DNA from: Apophysomyces variabilis
Lineage: Eukaryota > Mucoromycota > Mucoromycetes > Mucorales > Mucoraceae
NCBI GenBank assembly: GCA_002749535.1
Contig: MZZL01000409.1
Span: forward strand, 2,000,160 to 2,064,159
Reading direction: 5' to 3'
Length of the DNA stretch: 64,000 bases
Shown piece by piece: positions 44,115 through 55,480 of the stretch. Numbering within the stretch: position 1 is the stretch's first letter; each line of letters starts with the position of its first letter. The position numbers were made by a program, and so were the translations under genes. The notes under the pieces were generated by a model. It made no database searches and was not told the origin of the DNA. It saw only the letters and a program-made list of their open reading frames with translations.

Positions 44115-45830
44115 ATGACCCAGTCAGATATTCAAACCGTTCGATTGTCAGACAACCGAGAAATCAAAGGTAAAAAGCTGAAGCCAACACAGACCATCAT
44201 GGCTTTAATGATTCTTTAAATAACAATCACTGCATAGTTCATACCGGTCTGTTCATCAACAATGAATTCGTTCCTGGCCGTGGGCCACTGATTGATAACA
44301 TCAACCCGGTTACGGAAGACGTAATTTGTTCAGTTCACTCCGCCAACGAGGAGGACGTGGATGCGGCGGTTAAAGCGGCGTCTAAGGCATTTAAAAACGT
44401 TTGGCGAAAGATAACCCCGGCTGAACGTGGTCGGCTTATCTATAAGCTGGCCGATCTAATGGAAAGGGATAAAGAGGAGCTCGCGACTTTAGATGCATTG
44501 GATAATGGCAAGTCGTTTGTCGTTGCACGAGATATGGATCTGGTGGATTCCATCGGTTGTTTCCGTTATTTTGCTGGTTGGACAGACAAGATCCATGGCA
44601 AGGTGATAGACACCGGCTTTGACAAGATGAACTATACACGCCATGAACCATTGGGTGTCGTGGGCGCTATTATCCCATGGAATTATCCTTTGATGATGGC
44701 CGCTTGGAAGTTCGCTCCCGCTTTGGCTACAGGCAACACAAGTAAGATACTCATTCTCCTTTTTCTTCCTTTTTCTTCTCAGGCATCAAAAACTGGATGA
44801 TTCACCACAAGATGACCGTTAGTTGTAATGAAAACTTCCGAAATCACTCCGCTGTCTGCCTACAAGTTTGCAGAATTGGTGAAAGAAGCTGGATTTCCAC
44901 CTGTAAGGCTGCAAATGCTTATTGATGATTATCTGCATGTAAACTGAAGGGTATCTTTATTTTTGTGGTTCTTCCTTACAGGGCGTGGTCAATATCATTA
45001 CTGGCTATGGCCATACAACAGGCGTGTATCTGTCTAACCATCGAGATATTAGCAAAATGGCTTTTACTGGTTCTACTGTTACAGGTCGTAAAATCATGGA
45101 ATCAGCTTCCAAGAGCAATCTCAAGAAGCTTCAGTTGGAACTGGGCGGCAAGAGTGCTCAGATAGTTTGTGCCGATGCCGACCTCAAGCTGGCCGCAGAA
45201 CAAGCCGCAGGTGGCGTTTTCAACAATCATGGTCAGAACTGTAATGCCGGAACCCGTATCTTTGTCCATGAATCCGTTCATGATGCTTTTGTCCAACACT
45301 TTGTGGAATATGCAAAGACGTATAAGATCGGTGACCCATTTGAGGATGATACCCTTATCGGACCCTTGATCAACCAATCTCAGCTCGACAAGGTCTTGGC
45401 CTATATTACTCTGGGTCAACAGGAAGGAGGCAAGATCGTGTTCGGAGGAAAACGGTGGGGCAACAAAGGTTACTTTGTTGAGCCCACTGTGATGATCCAT
45501 TGTAAGAACAGTATGCGATTCATGCAAGAAGAGATCTTTGGTCCTGTGGTTGGCATAGCCACCTTTAGTACCATTGACGAGGCAATTGAACTTGCCAACG
45601 ACTCAGACTACGGCCTTGCTGGAGGCGTTTACACCTCCAGTTTGGACACGGCCATTAAGGTATCGAATGAACTTCAAGCTGGTACTGTGTGGGTGAATAG
45701 CTATGATGTGTTTGATCATTCCACTCCCTTTGGTGGTTACAAACAATCAGGTTTTGGAAGAGAGCTTGGAAAATATGCCATCCATGAATTCACTCAAGTC
45801 AAGGTGGTAAAAATCAAACTGAATATCTAA
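44115..45830 (+). CDS. NAD(P)+-dependent aldehyde dehydrogenase
   Basis: Four exons. The start at 44115 reads MTQSDIQTVRLSDNREIK. The conserved body follows: LFINNEFVPG, LGVVGAIIPWNYPLMMAAWK, a short exon VMKTSEITPLSAYKFAELV, then VVNIITGYGHTTG, MAFTGSTVTGRKI (cofactor loop), LELGGKSAQIV (general-base Glu), GQNCNAGTRIFV (catalytic Cys), MQEEIFGPVVGIATF and STPFGGYKQSGFGRELG. It ends VKVVKIKLNI. Size and motifs fit the cytosolic ALDH class that oxidises acetaldehyde and related aldehydes to acids. No targeting peptide is evident. TATA box at 44045; AATAAA at 45853-45858. The 3' end is only 78 bp from the convergent ankyrin gene. Confidence 0.95.
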
Positions 45831-45852
45831 ATAATGTGCTTTTTCTTTTCTC

Positions 45853-45858
45853 AATAAA
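45853..45858 (+). terminator. Polyadenylation signal AATAAA of ALDH
   Basis: Canonical hexamer 23 bp after the ALDH stop codon, inside the 78-bp convergent gap. Confidence 0.5.
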
Positions 45859-45908
45859 AGTTATATAAAGATACGTATATAACAAAAAGACAAAGGATGT
45901 TATTATCG

Positions 45909-48900
45909 TCACGATGTACGATCTTTCTGCTGTGCTTTTGTAAACGCATTACTCAGGGTCGATGCTCGGGAAAGCATGCGTTCTTGCTGGTAAGAGGACA
46001 GAGAAGACATGCTGGATGCTGAAAGGACCGATAGTCTCTTTTTATCCGTCCGGACACTCATGGCAATCGAGATACGTTTACTATCATTGGATTGACCAAC
46101 AAGAGACAAACGGCTGCTTGCTACGGAAAGCCTTCTGTTGGCTAACCGTGACACTCGCTGAGGGTCATCACTACGTAAGAAACACATATGGATTAAAGAA
46201 AATGCTTAGAAATGTCTAAACCACTTACTTTGTGGAAGATAATCCAAGATCGCGGTCTCGAACATGATCCATCAAACTCACAAGTCGATCGCTCATAGTA
46301 AGTAATGAGCCGTCTGTCTGACCGACCAACTTGTCCACCTGAGGCTCAATCAAAGCTGCAGCAAACTGTCGCAGATGTTGACCGATCTCGTTTTGTTCTC
46401 TTTTTAATTCTTCAATGGCTTCTTGTAAATTGTCGTGTACGTTCTTCAGCTGTTCAATTTCACGGATAATCCATTGATGACGATCGTTGTCTTCTGTCTT
46501 TTCTTTTTTATCTTGCGATTGAGGCCTTGGAGCGTTGGGTTGCATCAAGGAAGCATCTATTCCCTCTGACACTTCATCTACAACTTCCCACACTTTGACG
46601 ATTTCCTCCTTTCGATGGCGGACAATGGTTTCCAGCTCCGTCTTCAATGCAAAGACCTGGCGCGCAACGTCGGCTGCATCATCATATAAGCCTTGCATTT
46701 GATGCCGAGTGGCGTCCAGTTCACCGCTGGCTTGGCTCAGTGCGGCTTGCACCTCCAGTAACAGTTGGCGAGAACGACTGATGTGATGAGTAGCCAAGAC
46801 TTTGAGACAGTACAGGCTAGCATCAAGGCGTGTGATAAGACATTGAACAGAGAGTTTGGAAGTACATCGATCAAGCTGGAAAGTAGCCGCATTTGCCTGA
46901 GATAACTCGCCGCTCGAGCTCTCATCATCTTCGTCCTCCAATATCTCCGTTACTAGCTGAGCATCTTCCTTCCAATCCTTCTCGACCCTAACATAGGGTA
47001 ACTCATCCGTTTCGAGTCGCTCCAATAGACCCTGTAGCAACAAGGGTGGTCGAACTTGACCTAGCTGCTCTCGCGCTTCTCCCAGTTTTTTTTCGACTTC
47101 AGCATGTTCCTTCAATAGCTGCTCACGTTCCTTATCCAGCTCAGCCTGTCTGTCAAACAATCCCTGAGTAACGGTCATGACTTCTTGCAATTCAGCTCGA
47201 ACGGCTTCACAGGGGCGTTTAGTAGCTACGAGAGAGGATGGGTTGCTCACATCCAACTCCTGCACCTCGCTATCTTCTTCATTTATACTTTCTAGTTCAT
47301 TCTCGAGTGATAGACAAAGGTCATACATCTTTTTCTTGCTCTCCAATAGTTGTTCGGTTTGAGACTGGATGTCACTCAGGTCTTTTTCGATCTCATGCAG
47401 GTTGGACGCTAGAATCTCAAAAGAAAGTTCCATCTGATTCAGTGATTTGTCAACTGGCTTTTGGGAATACGTTCTGGCGGTGATAAGCTGCCGCTGCCAA
47501 TACGAAGGAGGCTTGATGCTTGGTACAGGCAAGTTCGTGTCTTCTGACGGAACTGGTATATTTTCGGGCGGTTTTGTGAGCAACGCATGCACTTTCTCCC
47601 ACCGTTCCTCGATCTCTTTTAATGCCTTTCTCAAACGCTCTAGAGGTGGTTTTGATTTGATCATCTTTATCACGTTCTCAACGGTTGTGGCCAGATCCTG
47701 ACATAGCCGGCTCCTGTCTTCACGCGAATAGAGCACTGGATCAATTGGTACCGTATCCAGGATAATGAGAGACTGTAGTATTTCGGAAATGGCTATATCT
47801 AGCGATTCGCTTGTGCTTCCGCCAGATTGATGGAACTGATCCAAACGACGTACTGCCAGTTTTCGTACTCGTTCGATCTGTGTGATCCATTCATCCTGAT
47901 CCAGCTCTAACTGACAGAACCGGCCATCGATGCGTTCAAACACGTCAAAGAGCTTTTCGATCTTGTCCTGCTGAAGTTCCGAAAGTTCCCAATCCGCTTG
48001 ATGGATTTGTTCCACCTGTTCCAGTTCCTCACGGTAGTAGAGCATGACGCGTTCTGCACGCTGATCCGTCTGATCAAACATTTCATGCGCTTCACGCAGT
48101 TCATAACGTAGTTGGCCAATCTTGTTTTCGAGTTGACTCATGACGCCTTGATCTGATGCTTCGACAGACCTACTGTTACCTAAGATCGTATCGGTAATAT
48201 ATCCCAGAGCAATTTCGATTGAATCGGTAAACGTCGTCTGATAACTGAAAAATGCCTGGAGAACCTTTTCAAATTCATCATCAATTTCTATAAGAGCGTC
48301 GCTTTTCTGGCTGCGAACGGTGTTGACTGGTGCGATCTGAGATACTGAGCAAGGTTCAGGCTTCAGATTGTTGCCTCGGGACGTGTTTGTTGTTAGCACC
48401 GAGACCGACCGGGTGAGTGAAATACGGTGCTCGTGCGCGGCACTTCCGCCTGTTAAAGAAACTACTCTTTGGTTGGATTTTCGATCTTGCTCAAGAGCTA
48501 GTTAAGTTCCAGTAAGCAAAGTTATTCATCTTTTCTATTTTTTCACTGTTTTGGCTGGTTACCCGTTTACCTAGCAGTCGTTTGCGGATATCATCTGATT
48601 TACAGACGTCTAAAGGAGTCAATCCTTTCTTGTTCTTCAGTGACAGGTCTGCATATCCTTCAACCATCAAGACCTCAAGAACCTCTGGTACAGCACCGAA
48701 TTCTGCCGCAAAATGTAAAGGCGTATTTCCAGTAGGGTCAGCGATATTGACCAATGCACCAAGGCGAAGTAACAGAGAAGTGCAGTTTGCCAGGTGTTGT
48801 GGAACGGTTGAACCATTGAGAATCTTCTTTGTCAGCACGTCATTCGTATCAGCCATGGACCCTCGCACAGCGTTTTCCGATGCTGAAGACCGTGAGGAGA

Positions 48901-50498
48901 TGGCACTTTGAATGGATAGACGGTGAGTACGCTTTGGGTCAAGACCCAACGTCAACTCTTCAGAGTAATCCATTGGTCGGACTTCCAGTGTAGGGCTTGT
49001 CATAGGTGATGGCGAGGAGTTCTTGCGTCGCTCTTTCTTCCCTTCACCTGTTGCTGCTTTGCCACTCTTCTGAATTCCCCACGACTTTCCATCCTTGTCC
49101 ACGCCGAAACGGGCAATGTGGTGTAGGGCTGTGCGGCCATAGTAAGTCTGAGCATTGATATCTGCTCCGGCGTGGTACAGCATGATGATGGTATCTATCG
49201 ATGGCAACGGCCTAGCACGTACTGCATGGTGTAGAGCGGTCATTCCAGTTTTTGGATCGTGATAATTTACCAAGAGTGGGCCAGATGCAGACCATTCTTC
49301 CTTTCGCAAAGGCGGTGACCAGAGCAACAGGGTTCGTAAAGCATGGTGGTCATGTGTACGTATGGACTGCAAAAACGCCGATTGGATGATTTGAATTAGA
49401 GGAGCCGAATTGGGATCTAGTAGATCGATGTCTTTTGTTGTATCGAACTGTAAATGTGACAGTGACGAAGGGTACGTGGGGAGGGTTGCAATCAAGCTTG
49501 ACAATTTGGTATAACTGATAGGGTATTTCGTATGCGTTGCAAAGGGTATCTAGCATCAAAGGAAGAAAAGGTTCAGGTCATCAGCGCTCCGTTCATTGGT
49601 CAACTTACTATGTGGTCTGGACGTCTGCATCTTAAGGCTTCCTCACATAACTGGACAATTTTAGGGTTGCGTTCAGCATATTGTATCGCCGACCAGCCAT
49701 GGTTATCAGTGATATCGGGTGATGCATTATAACTCAGGAGCATCTTGACGATAGGTAGGTTCCCATCACGGGCTGTTTTCCGCTTGTTAGAAGCACTAGT
49801 CAGTTTTCGTTCCCTGCGTCATACCTGCATACATGAGAGCCGTTGCATTCTTGCTGTCTGTTCCATCCACATTTACCCTGCCATCATCCAACAACAGTTG
49901 AATTATCTCGGCCTTGCCAAGGTAGCTCGCCAGACATAGAGGGGTGATGCCTTTGATTTCGTACTGCGGAGAATCCAACGTTGAAGCATATAAGTTAGGA
50001 TGGCTGAGCAAGACATTTTTCATAACGTCTAGGTGTGTTTCGTGAGTCTGAGAGATCAAGTCGAGGTTTGATGTGTTGATATTCGTTGCATCCAGGTCCA
50101 GACCATATATAGCACATATGAGTGCAGTTCTGTACTCCGTGAAGGTGAGATTTTCGTATTCTCACATCTCTTTTTCTTTCCTTATTCCCGTCCTCTTTCT
50201 TTTTCTTTTTATACCTGCCCCGGCCATCTTTCAGATTGATATCTGCTCCTGCACTAAGCAATAATCGAACCATATCGATGTGCCCTGCTAAGACAGCTAT
50301 ATTTAATGGGCGACTAAGATACTCTTGATCGCTTTGAAGCTTTTGTAATAAATCTGGTTGCGACATGATTTCGGGTGGTATTATGGGTGAATACGTATCC
50401 TTTGCATTCCATGGTATTGGATGGTTAACATCCACCGACTGGAGTAACGCTCGTGTCTTTTCAAGGTCGTTTTGAGCAACCGCTAATATGAAATCCAT
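45909..50498 (-). CDS. Large ankyrin-repeat plus coiled-coil protein
   Basis: One gene model of well over 1300 residues. From 50498 (MDFILAVAQNDLEKTRALLQ) come ankyrin repeats: LNIAVLAGHIDMVRLLLSAG, GITPLCLASYLGKAEIIQLL, GNLPIVKMLLSYNASPDITD, MTALHHAVRA, YGRTALHHIARFG and GNTPLHFAAEFGAVPEVLEV. At KSDDIRKRLL an intron (CTAG|GTAAAC to AACTAG|CT, about 48495-48563) joins in frame to LEQDRKSNQRVVSLTGG and then to some 700 residues of coiled coil (NKIGQLRYELREAHEMFDQT; LLESKKKMYDLCLSLENELE; QLLKEHAEVEKKLGEAREQL). A final exon is Ser/Arg-rich (LANRRLSVASSRLSLVG; LSVLSASSMSSLSSYQQE). The coiled-coil part faintly recalls KAR9-type microtubule adaptors. If the bridging intron is ignored, one would see two genes: an ankyrin protein ending at 48491 and a coiled-coil protein lacking an ATG. 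Confidence 0.65.
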
Positions 50499-50833
50499 GG
50501 ATAAGAAGACGAAGAGGGAAAAAAGGCTAAAAAGGCAGAAATAGGGAGCAGTTAATTCAACAGGGTGTATATAAATATGGGCGTATGTGCAAGTGTATGA
50601 GCAAATACAGTACGTGTGTATGACTCTTGTGAAATCAGGGGTGTAGGCGAGCCTGTCAGATTCCAACCACCGCCCCCGTGTCACTGTTGGTAGCAGACAG
50701 ACGAGAAGCTGTCGAACGTTTCCTTTGTGGTTTCTAATCGGCGTTTCAATCCCTGACGAAGCGTATCAGTCTGCAAGTCAGATTAGCCAGCTCTTTTCTT
50801 TTTTTTTTTCTCTCCACCCTCTTGTAGCATGTC

Positions 50834-51414
50834 ATGTCGGCAGCTCAGTTAGCCAATTTCCGCACATGGTACATGATTGTGAAACAAATGGTCTCTGTTG
50901 TGCTTTGCCTTGCTAACACGGTCATTAGTCTAACAGACTGGGAAAAGTTAAATGAACAAGGTGTTAATGTCTTGTCGAGCATCGATCTAGGCAAACCTGA
51001 TCTCGCGACCGAAGCAGAGAAAATAAACATAATCACACAAGACTGTAAGGTGCTTGAGTGTGCGGAAACTTGAGCTAAAATAAGTGCTTAATTCTTAGTC
51101 AAAAAGATATTGGAAAGCATGTACGAGGAATACGACAAAGCTGTAGAATTAACCCCAGATGCACCATCCATTGGCTTGATGCGTAAGTGCCTCAATATGT
51201 ATGATCAGGAGTACATGGTTAAGGTAGTACAAATTTGGATTACGATTAAATGGATATATCTCCCACGCTAATCAATTAGGAATCCATTCGGTCCATCGTA
51301 AATGAATCAGGTTTTGCCACCCAGCAACATCTGGCAGGCTGTATTGCGCTATGGAAGGCCGAAGCTTATTTATGTGATGAACTCCAAGAGGAGATAAAGA
51401 CTTATTCAGCGTAG
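50834..51414 (+). CDS. CINP-like small helical protein
   Basis: Three exons, 50834-51044, 51099-51223 and 51280-51414, give 156 aa, all with GT-AG introns and consistent phase. The layout matches the cyclin-dependent kinase 2-interacting protein (CINP) family: an N-terminal DWEKLNEQGVNVLSSI (compare the DW...LN..G block), a central coiled coil, then LMRKCLNMYDQEYMVKESIR (compare LLEMY.KE...K) and LAGCIALWKAEAYLCDEL (compare LS.L..W....YV...L). CINP in animals binds origin and checkpoint factors and forms the 55LCC complex with SPATA5-type AAA ATPases that act in replication and ribosome biogenesis. The assignment is from pattern memory only and needs a profile search. The gene is divergent from the ankyrin gene with a 335-bp gap. 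Confidence 0.5.
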
Positions 51415-52636
51415 AAAGGAGCACTGGTTGTTCTTTTTGGAAGTAAAACAATTGTATTATCACAGTGAATTCAGAACAATAAGTTTTCTTTTTCCCTTCA
51501 AATTTACCCGGCTAGATCTAACCCCTCGTTGCTGTTGCGTTGGGTACTCCACTTCAATTCTAGGATAAGCCCAGCGCTTCAGAAAAATGCTGTCCTTTTG
51601 TTTAAGCTAATTGTTAATCTACACTGGGTACATAGTTTGTGTCGCAGCGCACCAAAGATTCCCGAAACTGCCAAAAAAAACCAGATAAATGTTACTTTGC
51701 CTAGTATATGTGACAATGGGAAGAGCAAGTGCAGACAAGTTGAAGTACTGTGAATTTGTTTTCTTTGGCCGATGACCTCTATTACAGACAATCATTATCG
51801 AGATAATCTATCGTTATCGTGCTGTAATGGAAATACAAGATCGGTTACGTTTCCTTGTTGCTCCCCCTTTCTTTTAGGATACAGAGAATCAAACATATCG
51901 GTAAAAACAGAGATCTCGGAGCAAGACGGATAATGAGTAATCAAAAATGAAAAAAAGCCTCAGGTGCTTTGTTTGTGAAGCGTACCAGCATTGGTAAGTT
52001 CAACAGATGGGTTAGTCTAGTATCGAAATGTACGATGTCGTCTGAATATGATCCCTCGTTCCACAAGAAACAAGGTAAGATTGGCTCTCGTAGAGAATAA
52101 CTAAATTTTTTCAGACTAACGTAGATGATGACTACAAGCTGCACACACTCCTTACAAAGTGCCACTGTATACCAAAAATTGGGACAATATCCGTTACAGG
52201 AGGCACTGGCCAAGCCCGTTCGTTGTCATAAGCTGCAACTTAAAATTGTCATTGTTACACAAGCTCATCAGATAAGCACAGTGCAGGTTACCTGGTGTTA
52301 CAGGGCAGATATGGCTGGATCGTTCTTTCATCATACATCAAAAAATTTGTTTCAGTACATAGGAACCATTACTTCGGCGCAACGGAATAATAAGTTAGCG
52401 TAATAGATCCTTATACGGGAAATGTTTTTACACAAGGTAGTAGCAAATCGAACATAGAGACTAATTGCTTAAAATTATCATTTTATGGGTGAGATAACAT
52501 ATCGATCAGCTCAATTAGAAGCAAGTATGCATTGCTACAAGATAACTGAATAGGCTAGTTTTTGTTTTGACAAGTTTAAAGAGTTATTGGGTGAACTTAG
52601 TAAACAACTATCAATTTCTTGGTTTGGGTATTTGCT
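51415..52636. other. 1.2-kb intergenic region
   Basis: No gene recognised. Frames such as 52125-52403 are low-complexity and unsupported. Confidence 0.4.
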
Positions 52637-54437
52637 ATGGCTTCATCGGTCAGCAAGTCACAGTTCTTGTTCGCTAACGACATGCTTCACAACATTTGGT
52701 AAGTGAGGGAGCTTGGCGAACAGGTGCTGATGTCTGCATGTTCAGCATGGTATCCGATTTCTTCTATCCCAACATGGGTGGGGTGGAGAGTCACTTGTAC
52801 CATTTGTCACAATGTCTGATTCAGCGAGGACATAAGGTAATTTTAAAAGAGAAAGCACTTGGTCTAACTCTCCAAATCAAAAGGTTGTCATCGTGACTCA
52901 TTCTTATGGCAATCGCAAAGGGGTACGGTATCTTACCAATGGCTTAAAAGTATATTATGTTCCCACTATGGTCGTTTATGCTGAAGCAACACTGCCGACT
53001 ATTTATGGGTTCTTTCCTGTCTTTCGCAACATTGTTATTCGGGAATCTATTGATATTGTTCACGGGCACAGTGCCTTTTCACCGCTATGTCATGAAGCAA
53101 TTTTGCACGGGAAGACAATGGGTCTAAAAGCATGCTTCACCGACCATTCGTTATTTGGATTTGCTGATACCAGTTCGATCTTAACGAATAAGTTACTCAA
53201 GTTTACATTGAGCGACATTGACCATGTCATTTGTGTATCACACACCAGGTAGAAAAGAAAAAAAAAGAACAGGTGGTGTTTCATCCATTGACTGAATTAA
53301 CCCCCAAAAGTAAGGAGAACACTGTTCTGCGGGCAGCCTTATCACCAAGGAGCGTTTCTGTTATTCCAAATGCGGTTGTAGCATCGCAATTTAAACCTGA
53401 TCCATCCGCTGCTGATCCGAACTGGAGTTAATATCCAATAAGGGACATTTCCAGCAAGGGCTGACTGATCTCTCCACGTTATAGTAACGATCATCGTCAT
53501 CAGCCGGTTATTTTATCGCAAGGGCATCGATCTTCTGGTAGCAATTATACCGCGAATATGTGCCATGCATCGAAATGTCCGATTTCTTATCGGTAAAAGC
53601 ACGTACTTTTGGTGTTATGTAACTTATGGTTATATTAGGTGGTGATGGGCCGAAACGTATCGATTTGGAACAAATGCGTGAAAAGCACTTGCTTCATGAT
53701 CGAGTTGAGTTATTAGGCCCAATTAAGCATCACGAGGTCCGGAATGTCTTGATCCAGGGTAACATTTTTTTAAACACAAGTTTGACCGAGGCTTTCTGTA
53801 TCGCTATCGTTGAAGCAGCTTGCGCAGGGTAAATCTATAGCAATCCGATAGCAAGCCGAGTTTATCCATGTTTGCACAGATTATTTGTTGTTAGTACCAA
53901 GGTTGGAGGGGTACCAGAAGTGCTACCGAGCCACATGATAAACTATGCAACACCGGAAGAAGATGGTGAGACGAGCATATAATGAACATCAAACAGATAT
54001 TTGAGTTGGTATTCACTGAGGATGAGTTAGATCTTGTTATTGCAGTCTCCAAAGCTATCCACATGGTTCGTTATGGGGAGATGGACCCTAGTCGATTTAA
54101 CCATGAGCTGAGAGATATGTACAGTTGGACTAACGTTGCGGAACGTACAGAAAAGGTAAATTGGGTGCAGAAGGACTCTAAAGATAGAAGGAGCGAATAA
54201 ACACTTCTATAGGTCTACGATGCGATATCTCAAACGCAAAACGCTCCTCTAATCGAACGATTACGACGGTATTATGGGTGTGGGCTATATGCTGGAAAGA
54301 TCTTCTGTATGGTGATGGCCCTCGATTACCTTTTCTGGGTTTTACTAGAGTTCCTTTTTCCAGCCCATACCGTCGAACGAGCAGACACATTTCCATACCG
54401 TGAAACAGCAACCCAACACAAGGAAAAAGAAGACTGA
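52637..54437 (+). CDS. GPI3: GPI-GlcNAc transferase catalytic subunit PIG-A/GPI3
   Basis: Multi-exon glycosyltransferase (family GT4) that adds GlcNAc to phosphatidylinositol, the first step of GPI-anchor synthesis, on the cytosolic face of the ER. Exon 1 (52637-52698) reads [20 protein letters not shown]. An intron from GTAAGT to TTCAG restores [20 protein letters not shown]. Conserved blocks follow: [92 protein letters not shown], and the E..FC.A..EA motif [29 protein letters not shown] leads to a C-terminal membrane helix ([18 protein letters not shown]) and the stop at 54437. All catalytic-domain blocks are present in order. The gene is convergent with its right neighbour (45-bp gap). Confidence 0.95.
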
Positions 54438-54482
54438 AAATGGAAGGCAAAAAGATGGATTTTTTTTCCAACAAGATACTAT

Positions 54483-55097
54483 CTATTCGATATGGACACT
54501 TTTTAACTGGGATTCGAGAGAACAAAGGGCTGGTTCTTCTGTTGATGACAATTCGACGTGTCGCCTTGCAGCATTGTAAGCGTTCACGCCAATCAACATC
54601 CAACCTTGCCTGTCTCGTGTGTATTGAAGTTGTCTTGCCCAGTCGCATATAACCCGCCATGTCTGCACCAAACCTTTTGTTATTTGAATTTTTCCAAATA
54701 TAATTGAAAATAGTCGCTGTTGCATCGACGCCAAATCCAGCCTACCAATTTCAGCATCCCTTATCTTTTCGAATTCGTTCAACAGTTTTGCTGGTTGATG
54801 ATGATGTAACTGGGCATATTTGAATAGTTCAACGAATGCTCGCACCAGTCGCTGTGCAAGTTGGTCCAGCCTTTGAGATGAGCTATCTTCGTTCGATAGT
54901 ACGATGGGTGTTGGGGAGGGCTGCATCCGGTTTAATTCTTCAATGACTTCGATCAAGCTCTCATAATCTCTGCATTGCCTTTGATGCTTTGAATCGATCC
55001 GTTGTAACTCTCGAGCAATCCATTCTTCAGCACATATCACCTCACCGGTTATGTTATCTTTGAGTTGCAAATCTGCTGGTGGTTTTGTGAAGTTCAT
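54483..55097 (-). CDS. Uncharacterised helical protein (204 aa)
   Basis: Single exon starting at the ATG at 55097 (MNFTKPPADLQLKDNITGEV) and ending QLKSVHIE. It is mostly alpha-helical and charged (IARELQRIDSKHQRQCRDYE; QRLDQLAQRLVRAFVELFKY; FEKIRDAEIGRLDLASMQQR) with a Trp-containing segment LVQTWRVICDWARQLQYTRD. There is no signal peptide or membrane span. The family was not recognised. The long uninterrupted frame without internal stops, and its position close to the PIG-A 3' end without overlap, support it as real. Confidence 0.6.
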   Translation of the reverse strand: MNFTKPPADLQLKDNITGEVICAEEWIARELQRIDSKHQRQCRDYESLIEVIEELNRMQPSPTPIVLSNEDSSSQRLDQLAQRLVRAFVELFKYAQLHHHQPAKLLNEFEKIRDAEIGRLDLASMQQRLFSIIFGKIQITKGLVQTWRVICDWARQLQYTRDRQGWMLIGVNAYNAARRHVELSSTEEPALCSLESQLKSVHIE

Positions 55098-55480
55098 ATG
55101 TACAAACAAAAAAGAAGAAAAAAGAATAGTAAAGTATGAATCTGGTATATGAAAACAAACGTAGGGGTAAATAAGTTTTTATATGTTTAATATATTGTGG
55201 TTGATGATGGAGCAGGCTCCAAAGTAGGAATCGAACCAAAGACAGAGAGAAAGAGTGAAATGGAAATGAAAGAGAAAAAGAGGAAGAATTAATAGTAAAT
55301 TATCAGAAAAGGGCAAAGCAACTGTAAAACTTTAAATGCTCTGGCTAAGTACCTATAACATTCAAACTCCAATATTGCCATTCGCGATCGTTTTCACTGC
55401 ATTATCCATTTAAGACAACTGGACAGAAAAAAAAATTTTTGCGCGCCACAAAAGCGGAAGTGGTTTTTTTTCTTTTAGGG

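Noticed and set aside
48397..48491. Boundary between two separate genes (ankyrin and coiled-coil)
   Set aside because: The coiled-coil frame has no ATG at its start and a phase-keeping intron joins it to the ankyrin frame, so one gene is preferred.
55195..55260. tRNA gene (GGTTCGATTCC on minus looks like a B box)
   Set aside because: The flanking bases do not form a T-stem, and no acceptor or anticodon stem could be built.
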